Positions 6,421 through 10,031 of a DNA stretch of 10,031 bases are shown piece after piece; positions within the stretch are counted from its first letter, which is position 1, and every line of letters begins with the position of its first letter. The notes under the pieces are model-generated. The model had not been told where the DNA came from and did no database searches. It saw only the letters and a list, made by a program, of their open reading frames with translations. This DNA comes from Sedimenticola sp. (GTDB lineage Bacteria > Pseudomonadota > Gammaproteobacteria > Chromatiales > Chromatiaceae): NCBI GenBank assembly GCA_027023915.1, contig JALVUB010000078.1, positions 1 through 10,031 of the forward strand. The letters run 5' to 3'. The translations under genes and the position numbers were made by a program.

Positions 6421-6607
6421 CCGCCGATTTGCCCAGTTCCAGACACACCAACCCCTCGAAGTCCGGCCATTAACATGCCGTCACTCCAGATTGCGCATCC
6501 AAACCAATGTTGTAGGCAGCCCCCAGCACCAACTGGAAGTCGAGCTTTTTTCAAGCCCCACACGAACCGGCTCTTTGAACGTCTGGCTGGGAAATGCAAC
6601 CAGGAAC

Positions 6608-7414
6608 CTAGCCATCCTTCATCCCCCACCCCACCACATACCGATGCGGCACCACCAGGCGCCCATCAACAAGATATTCCTGTGCCATAAGAGTGACTTC
6701 GTCTCGTATTTGTTGAAGCTGGTCTTTGGGTAGTGCCTGGAACTGCTGGGCGAGCACCTGGGAGGCTTCCACAGTGTTCCAGTAGTGGTCGATGGAATCG
6801 AAGTGGTATTCAACCTGTCGGTTCTCCACTTCCACATCCTGAAAACCAGCCTGGGTCATAAGCTGATGAAGCGCCACTGGATCGCCAAGGGAGGCCACTT
6901 TGTCCAAAGGAGGCAGTTGTTCTTTGGGCAAACGTGATTCAAATGCTTGGTGATGCCAACGAAAGCTGGGCAGCGAGTCGGCATTGCCCCAGACCGCCAC
7001 CGCCACCCTGCCGCCAGGTTTGAGCACGCGCAACATCTCTTTCAGCCCCTTGAGAGAATCCTGAAAGAGCATGACGCCGAAGCGGCAGACAACGCGGTGA
7101 AAAGTTTCCTCCTCAAAATCCAGCCGTTCGGCGGGCATGACGCGGAAATGGACGTTGGACAGCCCCTCTTTTTCAGCTTTGGTCTGAGCGGCCCTCACCA
7201 TGCCCTCGGCGGCATCCACCCCTTCCACCTCCAGGTTGGGCCAGCGCCTTGCGAGGGTGAGAGCCGGCTCACCAGTACCGCAGGCCACGTCCAGCACCCG
7301 CTGACCCGATTCCACCTGCAATTTTTCGATCAACGCCTCCCCAACGGGGGCCAGGTGAGGCAGCCAGAGATCGAATTTTTCCGCAACCGCTCCCCAGTCG
7401 GGTTCGCCCGCCAT
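6608..7414 (-). CDS. Class I SAM-dependent methyltransferase (268 aa)
   Basis: This is a Rossmann-fold methyltransferase of the Methyltransf_11/UbiE-like type, predicted to be soluble. The SAM-binding motif I is 'VLDVACGTGEP' (residues 40-50), the acidic residue at the end of the second strand is D67 in 'GVDAAEGM', and the later core reads 'RFGVMLFQD' (111-119) and 'MLRVLKPGGRVAVAVWG'. The substrate cannot be read from the sequence. UbiE-type enzymes methylate quinones, which would fit a neighbour that binds isoprenoids (YceI), but this is inference only. The start at 7414 is decided by a strong Shine-Dalgarno (GGAGG in GGAAGGGAGGTGAGC) 5 bases upstream. An in-frame ATG at 7459 would overlap yceI and lacks such a site. 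The yceI stop is two bases before this ATG, so the two are almost certainly co-transcribed and coupled. Confidence 0.9.
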   Translation of the reverse strand: MAGEPDWGAVAEKFDLWLPHLAPVGEALIEKLQVESGQRVLDVACGTGEPALTLARRWPNLEVEGVDAAEGMVRAAQTKAEKEGLSNVHFRVMPAERLDFEEETFHRVVCRFGVMLFQDSLKGLKEMLRVLKPGGRVAVAVWGNADSLPSFRWHHQAFESRLPKEQLPPLDKVASLGDPVALHQLMTQAGFQDVEVENRQVEYHFDSIDHYWNTVEASQVLAQQFQALPKDQLQQIRDEVTLMAQEYLVDGRLVVPHRYVVGWGMKDG

Positions 7415-7416
7415 GC

Positions 7417-8013
7417 TCACCTCCCTTCCTTTGTGCGCACGCCCTCGATGGAGAGCCATATACGAATCTTTTCGGCGGCGGGACCGAGAATGGCGCCTTC
7501 CTTCATTTTGTAGTCGGAAAGGTTGAGTGTGGTGGTGCCTTCGAAACCCCGCCGGTAGCCGCCCCAGGGGTCTTTACCGGCCCCGAGCTGATGAACGTCA
7601 ATGGTGATCTCCCGGGTAATGCCTCGCAGTGTCAAGCGTCCCTTCAGGCGTGCACGATCATCGCCCAAGGTTTCCCAGGCGGTGCTGACGAAAGTGGCCT
7701 TGGGATATCGATTTACATCGAAAAATCGGGCGCTGCGCAGATGTTTGTCACGCTCGGCGTGGTTGGTATCCAGACTGGAAAGGTCGATTTCCACCTCCAC
7801 CTTGTTGTTGGCGGGATTTTTCGGGTCGTAATCGAAGCGGCCGGAAAAGCGGTTGAAACGCCCTTCAAGCCAGCTATATCCCAAATGTTTTATGCGGAAG
7901 GTGATAAAAGCGTGCATGCCCCTGGTGTCGATGACGTAGTGCTCCACGGCGGCCTGCACGGAGGCCGCCAAGCTGGATACCAGCAGCGGAAAGACAAGCA
8001 TGGTTTTGCGCAT
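7417..8013 (-). CDS. yceI: YceI family periplasmic polyisoprenoid-binding protein (198 aa)
   Basis: This is an exported lipocalin-fold protein of the YceI family, whose members bind long polyisoprenoid chains in the periplasm. The signal peptide covers residues 1-21 ('MLVFPLLVSSLAASVQA', cleavage near A21/A22). The mature protein starts with the family pattern 'HYVIDTRGMHAFITFRIKHL' and 'GYSWLEGRFNRFSGRFDYD'. It continues with 'SLDTNHAERDKHLRSARFFD', 'YPKATFVST', 'LTLRGITREITIDV', 'DPWGGYRRGFEGTTTLN' and 'AEKIRIWLSIEG', all typical. The length is normal. A strong GGAGGAG lies 8 bases before the ATG, overlapping the end of the cytochrome b561 frame. The b561-yceI order is the same as the E. 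coli yceJ-yceI pair. Expression may now depend on an internal promoter if polarity from the upstream nonsense codon is strong. Confidence 0.95.
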   Translation of the reverse strand: MRKTMLVFPLLVSSLAASVQAAVEHYVIDTRGMHAFITFRIKHLGYSWLEGRFNRFSGRFDYDPKNPANNKVEVEIDLSSLDTNHAERDKHLRSARFFDVNRYPKATFVSTAWETLGDDRARLKGRLTLRGITREITIDVHQLGAGKDPWGGYRRGFEGTTTLNLSDYKMKEGAILGPAAEKIRIWLSIEGVRTKEGR

Positions 8014-8018
8014 GGTGG

Positions 8019-8606
8019 TTACTCCTCCTGTTGTTTTACCTCATGGATGTCGTGTCTTTTGTCCGAAACGGGACGCAACATGCGGGTCAATGTCTGATCT
8101 TGATCGATAAAATGGTGTTTGATTGCCGCCACGGTGTGCAAGGCAGTCAACAGCATCAGGGCAAGAGCCAGTCCATTGTGCCACCGGCCGGCGATATCAG
8201 CCTGATTGTTAAGCCCGTAAAGCGTGGCCGGCAGTTGAAAATGGTCAAAAACGACCACTGGCTGGCCATCGGCGGTGGTGATGAGATAGCCGGCCACCAC
8301 CACGGCGGCGGTAAGCAGGTAGAAAAGGCGGTGGACCCAGAGGGCGATGCGCCGCTCCCAGGGGCGGCCCGGCGGTTCTGGCCTGGGGTTGGCGAGGCGC
8401 CAGACCAGGCGCGGGACCAGCAGCAGCGCCACCACCACGCCCAGACCGCGGTGCAGGTCGGGCGCCGCCTAGCACCAGGGGTGGTAGTAGTCGAGGCTGA
8501 CCATGTACTTGCCAAGCACAAACAGGCCGAGGATGAGCAGCGCCATCAGCCAGTGGAGGGTGATGGAGACCGGGCCATAGCCGTTGGGATGGTTGCGCCA
8601 CTGCAT
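8019..8606 (-). pseudogene. Cytochrome b561 family membrane protein interrupted by an in-frame TAG
   Basis: One continuous frame from ATG at 8606 to TAA at 8019-8021 would give 195 codons. Codon 46 (complement of 8469-8471) is TAG. Before it is a normal family N-terminus ('MQWRNHPNGYGPVSITLHWL', TM1, then 'VSLDYYHPWC'). Directly after it the same frame continues with 'AAPDLHRGLGVVVALLLVPR', 'WRLANPRP', 'WVHRLFYLLTAAVVVAGYLI', 'RWHNGLALALMLLTALHTVA' and 'IKHHF'. Histidines at codons 18, 52, 92, 143 and 157 are of the kind that ligate the two hemes. Relatives usually have a Tyr-His/Arg-type pair where this reads Cys-stop, so a recent nonsense change or a sequencing error explains it best. The family moves electrons from membrane quinol to periplasmic acceptors. 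The downstream segment could be translated from GTG at 8438, but it would lack TM1. No clear ribosome binding site is seen before 8606. Confidence 0.8.
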
Positions 8607-8646
8607 GGTGTGGGTTTCGTGGGCGGAGTGGAGGTTTGGTTCTGGA

Positions 8647-8652
8647 AGTATA
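8647..8652 (-). promoter_or_regulatory. Possible -10 element upstream of cytochrome b561
   Basis: On the minus strand TATACT lies about 40 bases before the ATG at 8606. The only -35-like hexamer, TTGCAC (complement of 8674-8679), is 21 bases away, which is too far for a standard promoter. The call therefore rests on the -10 match and the intergenic position. Confidence 0.2.
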
Positions 8653-8697
8653 GTCAGGGGGGATGATTGGTGGGTGCAAGGTGATTATTGATTTATT

Positions 8698-8734
8698 GAT
8701 CCCCTCACCCCAACCCTCTCCCGAAGGGAGAGGG
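8698..8734. repeat. 37-base hairpin repeat, copy 1
   Basis: The unit starts GATCCCCTCAC and ends with a 9 bp hairpin, CCCTCTCCC (8714-8722), loop GAA, GGGAGAGGG (8726-8734). A flanking A-T pair lengthens the stem to 10 bp. This style of CCCTCTCCC/GGGAGAGGG palindrome is a known type of dispersed intergenic repeat in GC-rich proteobacteria. It lies between smc and the b561 gene, both on the minus strand. Confidence 0.8.
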
Positions 8735-8746
8735 TGGGTTGTTGTT

Positions 8747-8783
8747 GATCCCCTCACTCCGGCCCTCTCCCGGAGGGAGAGGG
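8747..8783. repeat. 37-base hairpin repeat, copy 2
   Basis: This is a same-orientation copy of the unit at 8698, starting 49 bases later and differing at four of 37 positions. The hairpin is CCCTCTCCC (8763-8771), loop GGA, GGGAGAGGG (8775-8783). It ends 12 bases from the smc stop, so in RNA it would form just after smc and could protect the 3' end or weakly terminate. No U-tract follows on the minus strand. Confidence 0.8.
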
Positions 8784-8795
8784 AGTATGGGGGTA

Positions 8796-10031
8796 TCAGG
8801 AAACCGCGGCCATCTCCACCGCCTGGTCCACGTCCACGGAGACCAGGCGGGAGACGCCGGGCTCGTTCATGGTGACGCCGAGGAGCTGGTTGGAGATGCC
8901 CATGGTGACCTTGTTGTGGGTGATGAAGATGAACTGGACCTTCTCCGACATCTCCTTCACCAGGTCGCAGAAGCGACCCACGTTGGCGTCGTCCAGGGGG
9001 GCGTCCACCTCGTCGAGCATGCAGAAGGGCGAGGGGTTGAGCTGGAAGATGGCGAACACCAGGGCCACGGCGGTGAGCGCCTTCTCCCCGCCGGAGAGAA
9101 GATGAATGCTGGTGTTGCGCTTGCCCGGCGGGCGCGCCATCACCGCAACGCCGGCGTCGAGCAGATCCTCGCCCACCAGCTCCAGGTAGGCGTGGCCGCC
9201 ACCGAAGAGCGTGGGGAACATCTCCTTGAGGCCGGCGTTGACCTTGTCGAAGGTCTCCTTGAAGCGGGTGCGGGTCTCGCGGTCGATCTTGCGGATCGCC
9301 TCCTCCAGGGTCTCCAGCGAAGCGGTCACGTCGGCGTACTGGGCGTCGAGGTACTCCATCCGCTCCTGGGTCTCCTTGAACTCGTCGATGGCCGCCAGGT
9401 TGATGGCACCCAGCCGCTGGATGCGGCGGGCGAGCTGTTCCGAGCGCGCCTCCCACTGGGCCACGTCGGCCTCTTCCGGCAGGCGCTCCTCCAGCTCCCG
9501 GCGGTCGAGGCCGGTCTGCTGGAGCTGCTCCTCCAGGGTGCGGCTGCGCACCAGCAGCTCCTGGCGCGCCAGGCGCACCTTCTCCAGCGCCTCGCGCTCG
9601 GCGGCCACCTGCTGCTCGGCCTGGTGGCGCGCCTGCTCCAGCTCGCGCAGGCGGTGGTCGATGGCCTCCAGGCGACGCCGCGCCCCGGCGAGTTCCGCCT
9701 CCACCTGCACGCGCTTCTCCAGCAGCTGTTCCAGCTCCTGCTGCTGGGCCGCCAGGGGCGCGTCGCCCTCCTGGAGCTGGGCCTCGAGCCGCTCCACCCG
9801 CTCGGCCGACTGCTCGAGCTGCTGCCGCAGCCGCTCGATGGCGTCGCGCAGCGACTGCTCGGTGCTGCGCATGGACTCCAGCCGCAGCTCGATCTGGTGC
9901 GCCTCGGCGCGCGCCCGGCCGGCGGCCTCGCGGGCATCGGCCAGCTCCTGCTGCAACCGCTCGCGGCGGGCGGCGAGCTGCTCGCGCTGGACGCTGAACT
10001 GTTCCATCTGCTCCAGGGCGCGGTGGAGCCG
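8796..10031 (-). CDS. smc: Chromosome segregation protein SMC, C-terminal part (N-terminus outside window)
   Basis: The frame is open from the right edge to TGA at 8796-8798, giving 411 residues of the C-terminus. About 240 residues of Glu/Arg/Leu/Gln-rich heptads form the returning arm of the coiled coil. Then come 'LGAINLAAIDEFKETQERME' and the C-terminal ATPase lobe: the signature motif 'LLSGGEKALTA' (near fragment residue 312), Walker B 'FCMLDEVDAPLDD' (near 336-348) and the H-loop 'FIFITHNKVTM' (near 367-377). All key residues are present, so the ATPase should be functional. SMC homodimers with ScpAB entrap and compact chromosomal DNA. The hinge, the outgoing arm and Walker A lie beyond the window. 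In many gammaproteobacteria smc is followed by zipA and ligA; here the next gene downstream is a cytochrome b561 on the same strand, after repeat-containing spacer. Confidence 0.96.
   Translation of the reverse strand, partial: RLHRALEQMEQFSVQREQLAARRERLQQELADAREAAGRARAEAHQIELRLESMRSTEQSLRDAIERLRQQLEQSAERVERLEAQLQEGDAPLAAQQQELEQLLEKRVQVEAELAGARRRLEAIDHRLRELEQARHQAEQQVAAEREALEKVRLARQELLVRSRTLEEQLQQTGLDRRELEERLPEEADVAQWEARSEQLARRIQRLGAINLAAIDEFKETQERMEYLDAQYADVTASLETLEEAIRKIDRETRTRFKETFDKVNAGLKEMFPTLFGGGHAYLELVGEDLLDAGVAVMARPPGKRNTSIHLLSGGEKALTAVALVFAIFQLNPSPFCMLDEVDAPLDDANVGRFCDLVKEMSEKVQFIFITHNKVTMGISNQLLGVTMNEPGVSRLVSVDVDQAVEMAAVS

Larger units (their letters stand above)
5987..6607. other. 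Gene-poor region between DUF3800 remnant and methyltransferase
   Basis: These 621 bases carry no convincing protein gene longer than about 30 codons. They contain the three-way-junction structure, an 8 bp inverted repeat, a weak promoter, a 28-codon ORF and two AT-containing inverted repeats, each listed separately. Longer open frames on both strands from about 6312 to 6733 have no recognisable family, no ribosome binding site and irregular composition, so they are not called. The base composition is visibly less GC-rich than the Bat operon and smc, consistent with foreign or decaying DNA. Confidence 0.6.

Noticed and set aside
6312..6733. Overlapping open frames on both strands in the gene-poor region
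   Set aside because: No known family, no ribosome binding site and biased composition (Trp/Gly-rich on minus, His/Pro-rich on plus). I could not tie them to a transposase or any other gene.
6947..7513. 188-codon plus-strand frame opposite the methyltransferase
   Set aside because: It is antisense to motifs of a clear SAM methyltransferase and has no features of its own.
8698..8783. CRISPR array or Rho-independent terminator
   Set aside because: There are only two copies, with a spacer of about 12 bases and no cas genes, so it is not CRISPR. No T/U-tract follows the hairpins, so a classical terminator is not supported.
8245..9456. 403-codon minus-strand frame overlapping smc and the b561 region
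   Set aside because: It is smc read in another frame and continues through the repeats. It contains no recognisable domain, and smc is strongly supported in its own frame.

Overview
The window is GC-rich bacterial chromosome. An intact SMC, a cytochrome b561/YceI pair and a MoxR-VWA (Bat) operon together suggest a Gram-negative proteobacterium, probably a high-GC gammaproteobacterium. That placement is inferred from gene content; no rRNA or other decisive marker is present.

Positions 1-5438 (+ strand) hold a tightly packed aerotolerance-type operon: the C-terminal end of a MoxR AAA+ ATPase, a DUF58 protein, a small DUF4381 membrane protein, two membrane-anchored von Willebrand factor A proteins (BatA-like and BatB-like), and an exported TPR protein (BatC-like) with an exceptionally long Gln/Glu/Lys/Ser/Gly-rich tail. 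Four of the five junctions overlap by a few bases (GTGA or ATGA), which indicates translational coupling. In the family model the MoxR ATPase acts with the VWA/MIDAS proteins in a chaperone-like or envelope-stress complex. The BatD-type protein that often closes such operons is not present after batC.

Positions 5439-6607 look like a patch of insertion and decay. An N-terminally truncated DUF3800 gene directly follows batC. Twenty-nine bases past its stop lies a compact, perfectly paired three-way-junction structure (an 8 bp closing stem around two hairpins). I consider this pair, a DUF3800 gene with an adjacent structured element, the most interesting item in the window. Beyond it are more inverted repeats and a 28-codon ORF with a good ribosome binding site that encodes a signal-peptide-like or single-TM peptide. 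The rest of the patch has no convincing gene.

Positions 6608-8606 (- strand) form a second likely operon, read as cytochrome b561, then YceI, then a class I SAM methyltransferase. The cytochrome b561 frame is complete except for one in-frame TAG at codon 46. Its 5' flank (8607-8795) carries two copies of a 37-base hairpin repeat. From 8796 to the right edge (- strand) is the C-terminal part of SMC: coiled coil, ABC signature, Walker B and H-loop.
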